This document shows, piece after piece, positions 1 through 8,177 of a stretch of DNA of 64,000 nt; within the stretch, counting starts at the first letter, position 1, and each line of letters starts with the position of its first letter. The notes beneath the pieces are model-generated. The model did no database searches and was not told the DNA's origin. It was given only the letters and a program-made list of their open reading frames with translations. Source of the stretch: Sphaerotilus hippei (GTDB lineage Bacteria; Pseudomonadota; Gammaproteobacteria; Burkholderiales; Burkholderiaceae_C); the NCBI RefSeq assembly GCF_003201595.1, contig NZ_QJJS01000007.1, positions 124,001 to 188,000 on the forward strand. The letters run 5' to 3'. A program made the translations under genes and the position numbers.

Positions 1-200
1 GCAGCGCGATCCGCCGCATCGGCCACCGCCGCTGGCAGCGCAACCTGGCGGTGGCGCTGGGCAATGCCTGGCGCGAGGCCGGGGATCCGGCGGTGCGGGC
101 CGCGCTGCTCGAGCGTCGGGCGAGCCTGGGCGAGGCACCGGCCGATCCGGTGCTGGCCGAGCACATCGACTGGGCGCTGGCGCAGCGCCCGGCCGCCTGA
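1..200 (+). CDS. queG: Epoxyqueuosine reductase QueG, C-terminal fragment
   Basis: The window opens inside this gene, and the reading frame runs from base 3 to a TGA at 198-200. The visible 65 residues begin SAIRRIGHRRWQRNLAVALG, which matches the C-terminal helical region of QueG, the cobalamin- and iron-sulfur-dependent enzyme that reduces epoxyqueuosine to queuosine in tRNA. The Fe-S and B12-binding parts lie outside the window, so the call rests on this conserved C-terminal block alone. The gene ends about 20 bases before the convergent AEC permease gene. Confidence 0.72.
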   Translation, partial: SAIRRIGHRRWQRNLAVALGNAWREAGDPAVRAALLERRASLGEAPADPVLAEHIDWALAQRPAA

Positions 201-222
201 CCGGCCGGGCGGTGGCGCCGGG

Positions 223-1134
223 TCAGGCCGGGTGCAGCCAGCCGAACAGCGCCATCGTGACCGGCACGCTGGCCATGCCCAGCAGCGTCGAGGCGGTGAC
301 CAGCCCGGCGGTGTAGGGGCCGTCCCCGCCCATGCGGGCGGCCAGCACGTAGCAGCTCGAGGCGGTGGGCAGCGCGGCGAACGCGGCCAGCATCTGGGCC
401 TGCCCACGGGGCAGGGCCCACAGCAGGCCGATCGCCAGCCCGGCCGCGGGCAGTGCCAGGTGCCGGATCGCCAGCAGCGCGGCGGCCAGCCGCGGGGCCT
501 GCTGCAGGCCGCCGAACTCCAGCCCGGCACCCACGGCCATCAGCCCCAGCGGCAGCGCGGCCGCGCCGATGCGGGCGAGCGTGACCGCGACCGGTTCGGG
601 CAGGCGCAGACCGGCCAGGTTGGCCAGCAGGCCGGCGACCGTGGCCAGGATCAGCGGGTTGTGCAGCAGCTCGCGCCAGGTGTCGTGGCGGCCATGGCGG
701 GCCAGCGACCACACCGCGCCCAGATTGCACAGCGGCACGCACAGCGCGATCAGCACCGCGATCGAGGCCACCGAGGCGCTGCCGCCCAGCCGTTCGGCCA
801 GCGCCAGGCCGACGTAGGAGTTGAAGCGGAACGCGACCTGGGCGCCCGAGGCCTGCAGGCGCGAGGGCACGCCCGGCACCCGGCCCAGGGCCGTGGCCAG
901 CACGAAGCCCAGGCCCACCACCGCCGTGCCGCCCAGGCCGAGCTTCAGCGTGGTGTCCAGCGCCAGCGGCTGGCGCACGATGGCGGTGAACAGCAGCACC
1001 GGGAACAGCAGCCAGTACACCAGGCGTTCGACGCCGGACCAGACGCTGCGGTCCAGGGCGGTGTGGCGGCAGATCACGAAGCCCAGGGCGATCAGCAGGA
1101 AGTCGGGCAGCAGCAACAGGGCAAATTCGAGCAT
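223..1134 (-). CDS. AEC family (auxin efflux carrier-type) permease
   Basis: A 303-residue hydrophobic protein with about ten predicted membrane spans arranged as two halves around a polar centre, the layout of the AEC/BART family. The start of the protein (MLEFALLLLPDFLLIALGF) and the repeated VYWLLFPVLLF-type helices are typical. Bacterial members export or import carboxylates such as malate or malonate, but the substrate cannot be read from sequence. The ATG at 1132-1134 begins the hydrophobic N-terminus directly. It converges with queG and diverges from the TctC-type receptor. Confidence 0.85.
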   Translation of the reverse strand: MLEFALLLLPDFLLIALGFVICRHTALDRSVWSGVERLVYWLLFPVLLFTAIVRQPLALDTTLKLGLGGTAVVGLGFVLATALGRVPGVPSRLQASGAQVAFRFNSYVGLALAERLGGSASVASIAVLIALCVPLCNLGAVWSLARHGRHDTWRELLHNPLILATVAGLLANLAGLRLPEPVAVTLARIGAAALPLGLMAVGAGLEFGGLQQAPRLAAALLAIRHLALPAAGLAIGLLWALPRGQAQMLAAFAALPTASSCYVLAARMGGDGPYTAGLVTASTLLGMASVPVTMALFGWLHPA

Positions 1135-1240
1135 CGCCGCAGCTTAACGGTGGCGGGCGTACGCACGATCCACAAGCGCAATGACCCGCGGGGTGTGCCT
1201 GTGCGGCCACAGCGGGGGCGCCGCGGCGCATCGACCGGGG

Positions 1241-1246
1241 TAGCAT
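1241..1246 (+). promoter_or_regulatory. Possible -10 element for the TctC-type receptor gene
   Basis: TAGCAT lies about 73 bases before the start codon at 1319, in the divergent gap between the AEC permease and the receptor gene. No good -35 is visible, so this is a weak prediction. Confidence 0.25.
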
Positions 1247-1318
1247 CCTTCGATGCGTCGCGCCGTCCCATGCACGGGGCGTGTGCCGCGCCGCTGCCTT
1301 CACCAGGAGACCTCCGCC

Positions 1319-2314
1319 ATGATTCGATCCCCCCGTCGTCTGATCCTGAAGTCCGCTGCGGCCGTGGCCGCCACGCTGACCGGCGCCCTGCTGGCCCCGG
1401 CGGCTTCGGCGCAGACCTACCCGGGCAAGCCGGTGCGGCTGATCGTGCCGTTCGCGCCCGGGGGGACCACCGACATCATCGCCCGCGTGGTGGCCGAGCG
1501 CATCGGCGCCGCGCTGGGCCAGACCATGGTGGTCGAGAACAAGGCCGGTGGCGGGGGCATCATCGGTGCGGCCGAGATCGCCAAGTCCGCGCCCGACGGC
1601 TACACGCTGGGCGTGGCGACGGTGTCGACCACCGCCTCCAACCCGGCGATCAACCCGCGCACGCCCTACAACACGCTGACCGACTTCACGCCGATCATCA
1701 ACATGGCGGCCACGCCGAACGTGATCGCGGTGCACCCGAGCTTTCCGGCGCGTGACCATGCGGCCTTCCTCGCCGCGCTGAAGAAGTCGCCCGGGCGCTA
1801 CAGCTTCAGCAGCTCCGGCACCGGGGGCATCGGCCACCTGCAGATGGAGCTCTACAAGACGCTGACCGGCGTGTTCGTCACCCACATCCCCTACCGGGGC
1901 GCGGGTCCGGCGCTCAACGACACCGTGGCCGGCCAGGTGCCGATGATCTTCGACAACCTGCCCTCGGCGCTGCCCTTCATCAAGGACGGCCGGCTGATGC
2001 CCATCGTCGTGGCCGCGCCCCAGCGCCTGGCCGTGCTGCCCAACGTGCCCACCTTCAAGGAGGTGGGGCTGGAGCCGGTCAACCGCATGGCGTTCTACGG
2101 CATCTACGGCCCCAAGGGCCTGCCCAGGGAGGTCGTCGACAAGGTCTACCAGGCGGTGCGCAAGACGCTGGAGGACCCGTCGGTGCGCAAGCGCATCGAG
2201 GACACCGGCTCGCTCATCGTGGCCAACACGCCCGAGCAGTTCGCCGCCCAGATCAAGGCCGAGTACGAGGTCTACCAGCGGGTGGTCGAGAAGCAGAAGC
2301 TCGCGCTCGATTGA
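1319..2314 (+). CDS. Bug/TctC family tripartite tricarboxylate receptor
   Basis: A 331-residue periplasmic solute-binding protein. An N-terminal signal (about residues 1-31, ending APAASA) is followed by [18 protein letters not shown], the signature start of mature Bug proteins. The ATG at 1319 is chosen over an upstream in-frame codon at 1253 because it follows AGGAGA at 1305-1310 and gives a proper signal peptide. Bug proteins deliver organic acids to TctAB-type permeases or act in sensing. No tctA or tctB is nearby, so this is one of the orphan receptors common in Burkholderiales. Its stop codon overlaps the proposed TTG start of xerD, implying co-transcription. Confidence 0.9.
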   Translation: MIRSPRRLILKSAAAVAATLTGALLAPAASAQTYPGKPVRLIVPFAPGGTTDIIARVVAERIGAALGQTMVVENKAGGGGIIGAAEIAKSAPDGYTLGVATVSTTASNPAINPRTPYNTLTDFTPIINMAATPNVIAVHPSFPARDHAAFLAALKKSPGRYSFSSSGTGGIGHLQMELYKTLTGVFVTHIPYRGAGPALNDTVAGQVPMIFDNLPSALPFIKDGRLMPIVVAAPQRLAVLPNVPTFKEVGLEPVNRMAFYGIYGPKGLPREVVDKVYQAVRKTLEDPSVRKRIEDTGSLIVANTPEQFAAQIKAEYEVYQRVVEKQKLALD

Positions 2315-3258
2315 CGGCCGATCCCACCCCCGGCGCGGCGGGCACCGTGTCCGCCCTGGCGCTGCAGCGCAGCGCCGTGTCGATCGACCGTTTCCTCGAG
2401 GCGCTCTGGCTCGAGGATGGTCTGGCGGCCAACACGCTGCAGGCCTATCGCCGTGACCTGCAGGGCCTGGCCGACTGGCTGGCCTGCGAGGCCGGCCTCG
2501 GGCTGGAGCAGGCACACGAGGCCGATCTGCTCGGCTACATCGCCGATCGCCATGCGTCCAGCCGGGCCACCTCGGCCAACCGGCGCCTGGCGGTGTTCCG
2601 GCGCTTCTACCGCTGGGCCCTGCGCGAGCAGGGCATCGAGCGGGATCCGACGCTGCGCCTGAGCCCGGCCCGCCAGCCGCCCCGCACGCCGCAGACGCTC
2701 ACCGAGGCCCAGGTCGAGGCGCTGCTGGCCGCCCCCGACGTGGCCACGCCGCTGGGCCTGCGCGACCGGGCGATGCTCGAGCTGATGTATGCCGCCGGGC
2801 TGCGCGTCAGCGAGCTGGTCGGGCTGCGTTGCCTCGACGTCGTCACCGGTGACGCGGTGCTGCGGGTCACCGGCAAGGGCGCGAAGGAGCGCCTGCTGCC
2901 CTTCGGCCAGGAGGCGCTGCGCTGGCTGCTGGCCTATGTCGCCGAGGCCCGTCCGGCCCTGCTGGGCGGGCGCGACAGCGACGACCTGTTCGTCACGCTG
3001 CGGGCGGGCGAGGCCATGACCCGCCAGATGTTCTGGGTGCTGGTGCGGCGCCACGCGGTGCAGGCGGGCATCCGCGCGCACCTCTCGCCGCACACGCTGC
3101 GGCACGCTTTTGCGACCCACCTGCTCAACCATGGTGCGGATCTGCGCGCGGTGCAACTGCTGCTGGGGCATGCTGACATCGCCACCACGCAGATTTACAC
3201 CCACGTCGCCCGCGAGCGCCTGCGCCAGTTGCACGCCAGGCACCACCCGCGAGGCTGA
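2311..3258 (+). CDS. xerD: Site-specific tyrosine recombinase XerD
   Basis: A 315-residue tyrosine recombinase that, with XerC, resolves chromosome dimers at dif. The N-terminal SAM-like DNA-binding domain spans about residues 25-110 and the catalytic domain 130-305. The full catalytic set is visible: R165, K189, H261, R264, H287 and nucleophile Y296 (in [29 protein letters not shown] and IYTHV). The TTG at 2311 overlaps the receptor stop. A GTG at 2347 is an equally plausible start and would shorten the protein by 12 residues, closer to the usual length of about 300. It could be XerC, but the [20 protein letters not shown] block favours XerD. Confidence 0.88.
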   Translation: MTADPTPGAAGTVSALALQRSAVSIDRFLEALWLEDGLAANTLQAYRRDLQGLADWLACEAGLGLEQAHEADLLGYIADRHASSRATSANRRLAVFRRFYRWALREQGIERDPTLRLSPARQPPRTPQTLTEAQVEALLAAPDVATPLGLRDRAMLELMYAAGLRVSELVGLRCLDVVTGDAVLRVTGKGAKERLLPFGQEALRWLLAYVAEARPALLGGRDSDDLFVTLRAGEAMTRQMFWVLVRRHAVQAGIRAHLSPHTLRHAFATHLLNHGADLRAVQLLLGHADIATTQIYTHVARERLRQLHARHHPRG

Positions 3259-3275
3259 ATCAGGCGGCTGGCGGT

Positions 3276-3306
3276 CGCCGCGCCGGCTTCATCTTTCGGC
3301 GCGGCG
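3276..3306 (+). terminator. GC-rich hairpin after xerD
   Basis: A perfect 10-bp inverted repeat (CGCCGCGCCG at 3276-3285 and its complement at 3297-3306) with an 11-base loop lies 18 bases after the xerD stop. No T-run follows, so it is a weak or structure-only terminator. Confidence 0.4.
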
Positions 3307-3510
3307 GTTAATGCCCGAGTTTCTCCGGCGCGATTCTTGTGTTGTCCGTATCCAGCGAGCCTGGCGCGCGGCAATTGGCCCCAGGTCAGGGTGGGTCGAC
3401 CTCTGTTGTCGGAATCCAACGAACTCTGGATGTGTGGCCGTGTCATGCGGGTATTTACTACAAGGCGACTTTGGACGCGGTAGCATTTGTCACGCTGGAT
3501 CGTTTCTGTC

Positions 3511-3542
3511 GGACTCGTGTCGAGTCCAGTTTAATTAGGAGA
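3511..3542 (+). promoter_or_regulatory. 5' leader hairpin and Shine-Dalgarno of the porin gene
   Basis: GGACTCG (3511-3517), a TGT loop, and CGAGTCC (3521-3527) form a perfect 7-bp stem. It is followed after 9 bases by AGGAGA (3537-3542), the porin ribosome binding site. The hairpin may stabilise the mRNA or act in regulation; the sequence alone cannot decide. Confidence 0.45.
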
Positions 3543-3547
3543 AGCAC

Positions 3548-4453
3548 ATGAAAAAATCTCTGATCGCTCTGGCCCTGCTGGGTTCCGTCGCGGGTCTGGC
3601 GCAAGCCCAGTCCGTGACCCTGTACGGTCTCGTCGACGTGGTGGCGCACAAGGACAAGGGCGCTGGCTGGAAAATGACTTCCGGTGGCGTGAACCAGAGC
3701 CGCCTGGGCGTCAAGGGCAGCGAAGACCTGGGTGGCGGCCTGAAGGCCAACTTCCTGCTGGAACATGGCTTCAACCTCGACACCGGCACCACGGCCGGCA
3801 GCGCCTTCTGGGGTCGTCAGGCCTACGTGAGCCTGTCGGGCGGCTTCGGTGAAGTCAAGTTCGGCAAGATCTGGTCGGCCTACGACGACATCTCGGGCGC
3901 CACCAACCCGGTGTTCGACTCGGTCCTGTCCCCCACCGCCGTGTGGGCCAGCACCGGCTACAACGCCAACCCGAACAACGGCGTCTACTACGCGTCCCCG
4001 ACCTTCGGTGGCGTGAGCGCCGCGGTCAGCACCAACGCGCCGGAAGGTGTCTCGGGTGCCCGTTCCTCCGCGGCTCACGTCAAGTACGACGGCGGCCCGA
4101 TCTACGCCGGCGTCGCCTACCAGCGTGACGGCGACACCAAGTTCGCCCGCCTGAACGCCAGCTACGACTTCGGCTCCGTCAAGCTGCTGGCGGGCTACGG
4201 CCACGTCAAGGCCGCTGACGAGACGAAGACCAACGAGTGGACCCTCGGCGCGAACGTGCCGGTGACGGCTGCCGTGACCGTGTCGGCCGGCTACGCCTCG
4301 TCCAAGACCGAAGGCGCCGAGCGCGCCACCGGCGTGTCGCTGGGCGCGACCTACGCGCTGTCCAAGCGCACCTTCGTGTACGGTGGTTACCTCGACACCA
4401 AGAACGCCGGTCCGGACCGCCGCTACGGCGCTGGCCTGCAGCACGCGTTCTGA
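3548..4453 (+). CDS. General outer-membrane porin (Gram-negative porin, 16-strand type)
   Basis: A 301-residue porin with a 20-residue signal peptide (ending AQA) and a mature start QSVTLYGLVDV, typical of betaproteobacterial trimeric porins. The conserved NQSRLGVKGSEDLGGGLKA block follows, and the protein ends in the terminal phenylalanine (LQHAF) needed for outer-membrane insertion. It forms water-filled diffusion channels. Family members are usually 340-390 residues, so this one is short but shows no frameshift and has both ends, suggesting trimmed loops. It has a strong ribosome binding site and a strong terminator, and an expression-type codon bias unlike its neighbours. Confidence 0.93.
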   Translation: MKKSLIALALLGSVAGLAQAQSVTLYGLVDVVAHKDKGAGWKMTSGGVNQSRLGVKGSEDLGGGLKANFLLEHGFNLDTGTTAGSAFWGRQAYVSLSGGFGEVKFGKIWSAYDDISGATNPVFDSVLSPTAVWASTGYNANPNNGVYYASPTFGGVSAAVSTNAPEGVSGARSSAAHVKYDGGPIYAGVAYQRDGDTKFARLNASYDFGSVKLLAGYGHVKAADETKTNEWTLGANVPVTAAVTVSAGYASSKTEGAERATGVSLGATYALSKRTFVYGGYLDTKNAGPDRRYGAGLQHAF

Positions 4454-4500
4454 TGCTGAGCGGCGGCCCGCGGGCCGCCGCGACCGATCGAACGTCCGGA

Positions 4501-4531
4501 GCCTCCACGATGTCGTGGAGGCTTTTTTTTT
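4501..4531 (+). terminator. Rho-independent terminator of the porin gene
   Basis: GCCTCCACGA (4501-4510) pairs with TCGTGGAGGC (4513-4522) and is followed by nine T residues. It lies 48 bases after the porin stop codon. Confidence 0.92.
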
Positions 4532-4781
4532 GCCTTTGCAAACCCGCTCGGCGGGACCGGATCGGGTGGCGTGAAGTGAGCCCTGAAATGGCGCGGGGGA
4601 CGGTCAAGCCGCCCCCCGCGCATAAGTCCGTGATTCCCCGCTCCGTGATTCTCCGGTCGTGACCACGACCCCGCATGCGGGGGGCGTGACCATGGAATTA
4701 CTTATCTTTCCTGTGGATGCAATCTACTGGTGCATCGAATCTGCCTGCTGGTGCATTGAATCTTCCTGTTGGTGCGCAAGG
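4532..4781. other. Non-coding gap with palindrome and short repeats
   Basis: No credible gene is seen between the porin terminator and the ABC permease stop codon. The stretch holds a 10-bp direct repeat TCCGTGATTC (4627-4636 and 4642-4651), a perfect 14-bp palindrome CCCCGCATGCGGGG (4669-4682), and a 21-bp tandem repeat listed separately. The palindrome could end transcription of the minus-strand ABC genes, but no T-run follows. Confidence 0.55.
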
Positions 4782-4789
4782 TCAGCGGC
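4711..4789. repeat. Imperfect 21-bp tandem repeat
   Basis: Units at 4727-4747 and 4748-4768 differ at few positions (CTGGTGCATCGAATCTGCCTG against CTGGTGCATTGAATCTTCCTG). A decayed copy follows from 4769 into the permease stop region, and a shortened one precedes at 4711-4726. The unit is more AT-rich than its surroundings. Confidence 0.6.
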
Positions 4790-5534
4790 CGCCGGCCGCG
4801 GTCGAAGCCTCGAACCGTCGGGCCAGCAGGGATAATGTCAACGTCAGCAGCAGGTATACCGCCGATATGGCGAGGTAAGGCTCCCAATATCGGGAATAGG
4901 CCCCCGCGACGGTTCGTGCGGCCAGTGCCAGTTCAGCCAGGCCGATGGCCGAGACCAGCGACGAGTCCTTGATCAGCGTGACGCCTTCGTTGACCAGCGC
5001 CGGCACCATGCGCCGGAAGGCCTGCGGCAGGATCACGAAGCGCATGCTCTGCGCGTGGGTCAGGCCCAGGCTGTAGGCCGCCTGCGTCTGGCCCCGGTGG
5101 ATGCTCTGGATGCCGGCCCGGAAGATCTCCGAGATGTAGGCCCCCGCGTTCAGGCTCAGCGCCAGGCAGCCCGAGAAGAACGCGCCGTGCTCCTGGCGGA
5201 AGGTGCGGGCCGCCTCGCCGCTGAGCAGCAGCCCGTGATCGGGCTGGATCAGCGCGGGCATCAGCGCGAAGTGCACCAGCAGGATCTGCACGAACAGCGG
5301 CGTGCCGCGGAAGAAGGTCACGTAGGCGGTGGTGAAGCCTCGCAGCAGCACCATCAGCCCGCGTGCCGCCGTCGAGCGGGGCGGCGGGGCCGAGCGTGAA
5401 CTGCTGACGAGGCCGAACAGCACCCCGAGCATCAGGCCGGCCGTGATGGCCACGAGGGTCAGCTGGACCGTCGCCAGCATGCCTTCCCAGAACAGCGGGC
5501 CGTAGCCCGCCAGGATTTCCCAGCGCAGATCCAC
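4782..5534 (-). CDS. Polar amino-acid ABC transporter permease
   Basis: A 250-residue inner-membrane permease of the HisMQ/GlnP type with about five spans. The conserved TFFRGTPLFVQILL and the cytoplasmic coupling loop RAGIQSIHRGQTQAAYSLGL (which contacts the ATPase) are clear. The start is GTG at 5532-5534, preceded by GGAG at a 7-base spacing. It lies 27 bases downstream of the receptor gene in the same operon. No ATPase gene follows, so the transporter must borrow one encoded elsewhere. Substrate unknown, probably an amino acid. Confidence 0.9.
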   Translation of the reverse strand: MDLRWEILAGYGPLFWEGMLATVQLTLVAITAGLMLGVLFGLVSSSRSAPPPRSTAARGLMVLLRGFTTAYVTFFRGTPLFVQILLVHFALMPALIQPDHGLLLSGEAARTFRQEHGAFFSGCLALSLNAGAYISEIFRAGIQSIHRGQTQAAYSLGLTHAQSMRFVILPQAFRRMVPALVNEGVTLIKDSSLVSAIGLAELALAARTVAGAYSRYWEPYLAISAVYLLLTLTLSLLARRFEASTAAGGR

Positions 5535-5561
5535 GTGGTGCTCCGTCGACGCCGGCGGGGA

Positions 5562-6404
5562 TCAGTTCGACGCTGCCGGGGCGGCAGGGGCGGCACCGAA
5601 GTACTTGCTGTAGATCTGGGCGTAGGTGCCGTCGGCCTTGATGTCGGCCAGGCCCTTGTTGATCTTCTCCAGCAGCTCGGTGTTGCCCTTCTTGACGGCG
5701 ATGCCGTACTGCTCGGGCGTGAAGCTGGTGTCGGCGACGGTCTTGAACTTCGCCCCGGTGTTGTTGGTCACGTAGTGGATGACCACGCCGTTGTCGGCGA
5801 CCACCGCGTCCACGCCACCCGACTCGAGCTCCTTGAGCGCCAGCGGGGTCGACTCGAAGCGCTTGATGGCCGTGCTGGTCTTGCCGATCAGCTTGGTCAC
5901 GACCTCGTCGCCGGTGGTGCCGGTCTGCACGCCGACCTTGAGCTTCTTCAGGTCGTCGAACTTGCCGACCTTGGAGTCGTCCTTGACGGCGATCAGCTGC
6001 TGCGCGTCGAAGTACGGCGAGCTGAAGTCCATCGTCTGCTTGCGCTCGTCGGTGATCGTGATGGCCGAGACCAGCAGGTCGCGGTCACCCTGGCCCAGCG
6101 CATTGAAGATGCCTTCCCACGGCGTGTTGACGAACTTGACCTCGATGCCGGCCTTCTTCGCGGCGGCGCTGACCACGTCGATGTCGAAGCCGACGATCTC
6201 GCCCTTCTCGTTCTGCGACTCGAACGGCGCATAGGCGGCGTCGGTGCCCACGGTGTAGACGACGGCCGCAGCGGGGGCGCTGGCAGAGGCCGAGGCGGCG
6301 TCCATCGGGGCGGCGGCTTCCTTCTTGCCGCAGGCCGCCAGCAGCACGGCGGCGGCCATCAGGCCGGAAGTCTGCAGGAATCGTCGGGTGGTCCAGAGGC
6401 TCAT
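5562..6404 (-). CDS. Amino-acid ABC transporter substrate-binding lipoprotein
   Basis: A 280-residue receptor of the family-3 extracellular solute-binding fold. The lipobox LLAAC places the lipidated cysteine at residue 25, followed by a short Ala/Ser linker and the YTVGTDAAYAPFESQNEKG start of lobe 1. The ATG at 6402-6404 is chosen because AAGGA (minus strand, 6411-6415) precedes it; longer in-frame starts would add a non-signal extension. It feeds the downstream permease gene. The NEKGEIVGFDIDVVSAAAKK region resembles glutamine, histidine or arginine receptors without fixing the ligand. Confidence 0.9.
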   Translation of the reverse strand: MSLWTTRRFLQTSGLMAAAVLLAACGKKEAAAPMDAASASASAPAAAVVYTVGTDAAYAPFESQNEKGEIVGFDIDVVSAAAKKAGIEVKFVNTPWEGIFNALGQGDRDLLVSAITITDERKQTMDFSSPYFDAQQLIAVKDDSKVGKFDDLKKLKVGVQTGTTGDEVVTKLIGKTSTAIKRFESTPLALKELESGGVDAVVADNGVVIHYVTNNTGAKFKTVADTSFTPEQYGIAVKKGNTELLEKINKGLADIKADGTYAQIYSKYFGAAPAAPAASN

Positions 6405-6572
6405 GAGGGGTCCTTGAAGGGGCAGGAAAGGTGTCGGGAGTGTATCGGCGAGCAGCACGCATGGCGGCGGCAGCCCGCAAGCATGCACCAGCAGGTTCCG
6501 GGCCGGTACCCGGGCGAGCCCGGCGCCTGATCCAGATCAGGCCTGCGGCGCGGGGGCGGCCGGCTCAGGGCC

Positions 6573-7574
6573 TCACTGGATGCTGCCCGAGCCCGGCAGG
6601 TGCTCGGCCGGGGGAATGAACAGCTCGCCCACGTCGACCGCGTCGAAGGGGTACTGCGCGCCGCAGAACTCGCAGCCCACCTCGACCAGGCCCCGCTCGG
6701 CGATCACGCCGTCGACCTCCTCGCGGCCCAGGCCCGTGAGCATGCGCGCGACCCGCTCGCGCGAGCAGGTGCAGGCGAATCGCGGCGTCTGCGGCTCGTA
6801 GCGGCGCAGGTCCTCTTCCCAGAACAGCCGGCGCAGGATGGTGTCGACGTCCAGCGTCAGCAGTTCGTCGCGGGTCAGCGTGGCCGCCAGGTGCGAGATG
6901 CGGTTGTAGCCCTCGTTGAGGCCGATCTCGTCCTCGTGGTGCCGCCCGCCCAGATTGCCTTCCCCCTCGACGGGCAGGCGCTGGATCAGCAGCCCGGCGG
7001 CGACCTGCCCGTTGGCCGCCAGCACCAGCCGGGTGTCGAGCTGCTCGGACTGCAGCATGTAGTGCTCCAGCACCTCGTTGAGGTTCTGCAGCGGTTCACG
7101 CTGGTCGCCGTGCAGCGGCACGATGCCCTGGTAGGGCTGCTGTCCGGGCTGGCGGTCCTGCGGGTCGAGCGTGATCGCGCAGCGGCCCTGGCCGTTGACG
7201 TTGAGCAGCGCCTCCAGGCGCGCGTCGTCGGCCACCGGGCCCTGCACCGTGGCGGTCGCGCGCAGCGCCAGATCGGGCTGGACCTCGGCCACCGCGAGCT
7301 TGACCGGGCCGTCGCCCAGCATCTGCAGGATCAGCGGGCCGTTGAACTTGATGTTGGCCTGCATCAGCACGGCCGCCGCGGACATCTCGCCCAGCAGCAT
7401 GGTGACCGGGGCGGGGTAGCCGCCGGCGGCCTCGCGGCGCGCCAGCATCTCGGTCCAGGCACCGGTCAGCCGCACCAGCATGCCGCGCACGGGCAGGCCC
7501 TCGAACAGGAAGCGATGGAGTTCACCACCGGCGATCGTGCTGACGGTGGTGGTGGGGTGGGAACTGCTGCCCAT
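6573..7574 (-). CDS. hslO: Redox-regulated chaperone Hsp33
   Basis: A 333-residue Hsp33, a cytoplasmic holdase activated by oxidation. The N-terminal dimer/chaperone domain covers about residues 10-230. The C-terminal zinc switch keeps its four cysteines as CTC and, about 30 residues later, CEFC, so redox sensing should be intact. The ATG at 7572-7574 sits 5 bases after the carbonic anhydrase stop; an in-frame ATG at 7628 would overlap that gene by 50 bases and add a poor extension. Co-transcription with the carbonic anhydrase gene is likely. Confidence 0.93.
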   Translation of the reverse strand: MGSSSHPTTTVSTIAGGELHRFLFEGLPVRGMLVRLTGAWTEMLARREAAGGYPAPVTMLLGEMSAAAVLMQANIKFNGPLILQMLGDGPVKLAVAEVQPDLALRATATVQGPVADDARLEALLNVNGQGRCAITLDPQDRQPGQQPYQGIVPLHGDQREPLQNLNEVLEHYMLQSEQLDTRLVLAANGQVAAGLLIQRLPVEGEGNLGGRHHEDEIGLNEGYNRISHLAATLTRDELLTLDVDTILRRLFWEEDLRRYEPQTPRFACTCSRERVARMLTGLGREEVDGVIAERGLVEVGCEFCGAQYPFDAVDVGELFIPPAEHLPGSGSIQ

Positions 7575-7578
7575 GGAT

Positions 7579-8103
7579 TCAGCCTGCTTTCTTGAGCTCG
7601 CGTGCGTGGTGCTGCGCTTGGTGGACATAGTGTCGGGCCCCCCGGCCGTAGGCCTCGGCCTCTTCGGGGGTGAGGGTGCGGACCACCCGGGCGGGGCTGC
7701 CCACGATCATCGAGTAGTCCGGGAATTCCTTGCCTTCGGTGACCAGCGCGCCGGCGCCGACCACGCAGTGCCGGCCGATGCGCGCGCGGTTGAGCACGAT
7801 CGCGCCGATGCCGATCAGCGAACCGTCGCCGATCGTGCAGCCGTGCAGCATCACCTGGTGGCCGACGGTCACCTCCTCACCCACCACCAGCTCGATGCCC
7901 TGGTCGGTGTGGAGCACCGAATTGTCCTGGATGTTGCTGCCCCGGCCGATGCGGATGTGGTCGGTGTCCCCACGCAGCACGGCACCGTACCAGACGCTGG
8001 CGTCCTCGCCCAGGTGCACCCGCCCGATCACGTCGGCGCTGTCGGCCACCCAGGCGGTGGGGTGGATCTCGGGCATGTGTTCGCCCAGCTGGTAGATGCT
8101 CAT
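7579..8103 (-). CDS. Gamma-class carbonic anhydrase family protein
   Basis: A 174-residue left-handed beta-helix protein with hexapeptide repeats (VIGRVHLGEDASVWYGAVLR and following). The three metal-ligand histidine positions of gamma carbonic anhydrases are seen in VLHTD, VTVGHQ and MLHGC. It resembles YrdA/PaaY-type homologues, many of which show little CO2 hydration activity, so the exact reaction is uncertain. It is divergent from the DUF455 gene, a pairing I believe recurs in this order (from memory). Confidence 0.88.
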   Translation of the reverse strand: MSIYQLGEHMPEIHPTAWVADSADVIGRVHLGEDASVWYGAVLRGDTDHIRIGRGSNIQDNSVLHTDQGIELVVGEEVTVGHQVMLHGCTIGDGSLIGIGAIVLNRARIGRHCVVGAGALVTEGKEFPDYSMIVGSPARVVRTLTPEEAEAYGRGARHYVHQAQHHARELKKAG

Positions 8104-8177
8104 CGGGTTTCCTGATCAGGGTCAAGCGCGCAGGCTTGTGGAGCGGCCGCCACGCCGTCGAAGGCAAAATTGTAGGG

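Noticed and set aside
3548-4453. The short porin as a frameshifted pseudogene.
   Set aside because: It keeps the signal peptide, the internal family blocks, the terminal phenylalanine and a strong terminator.
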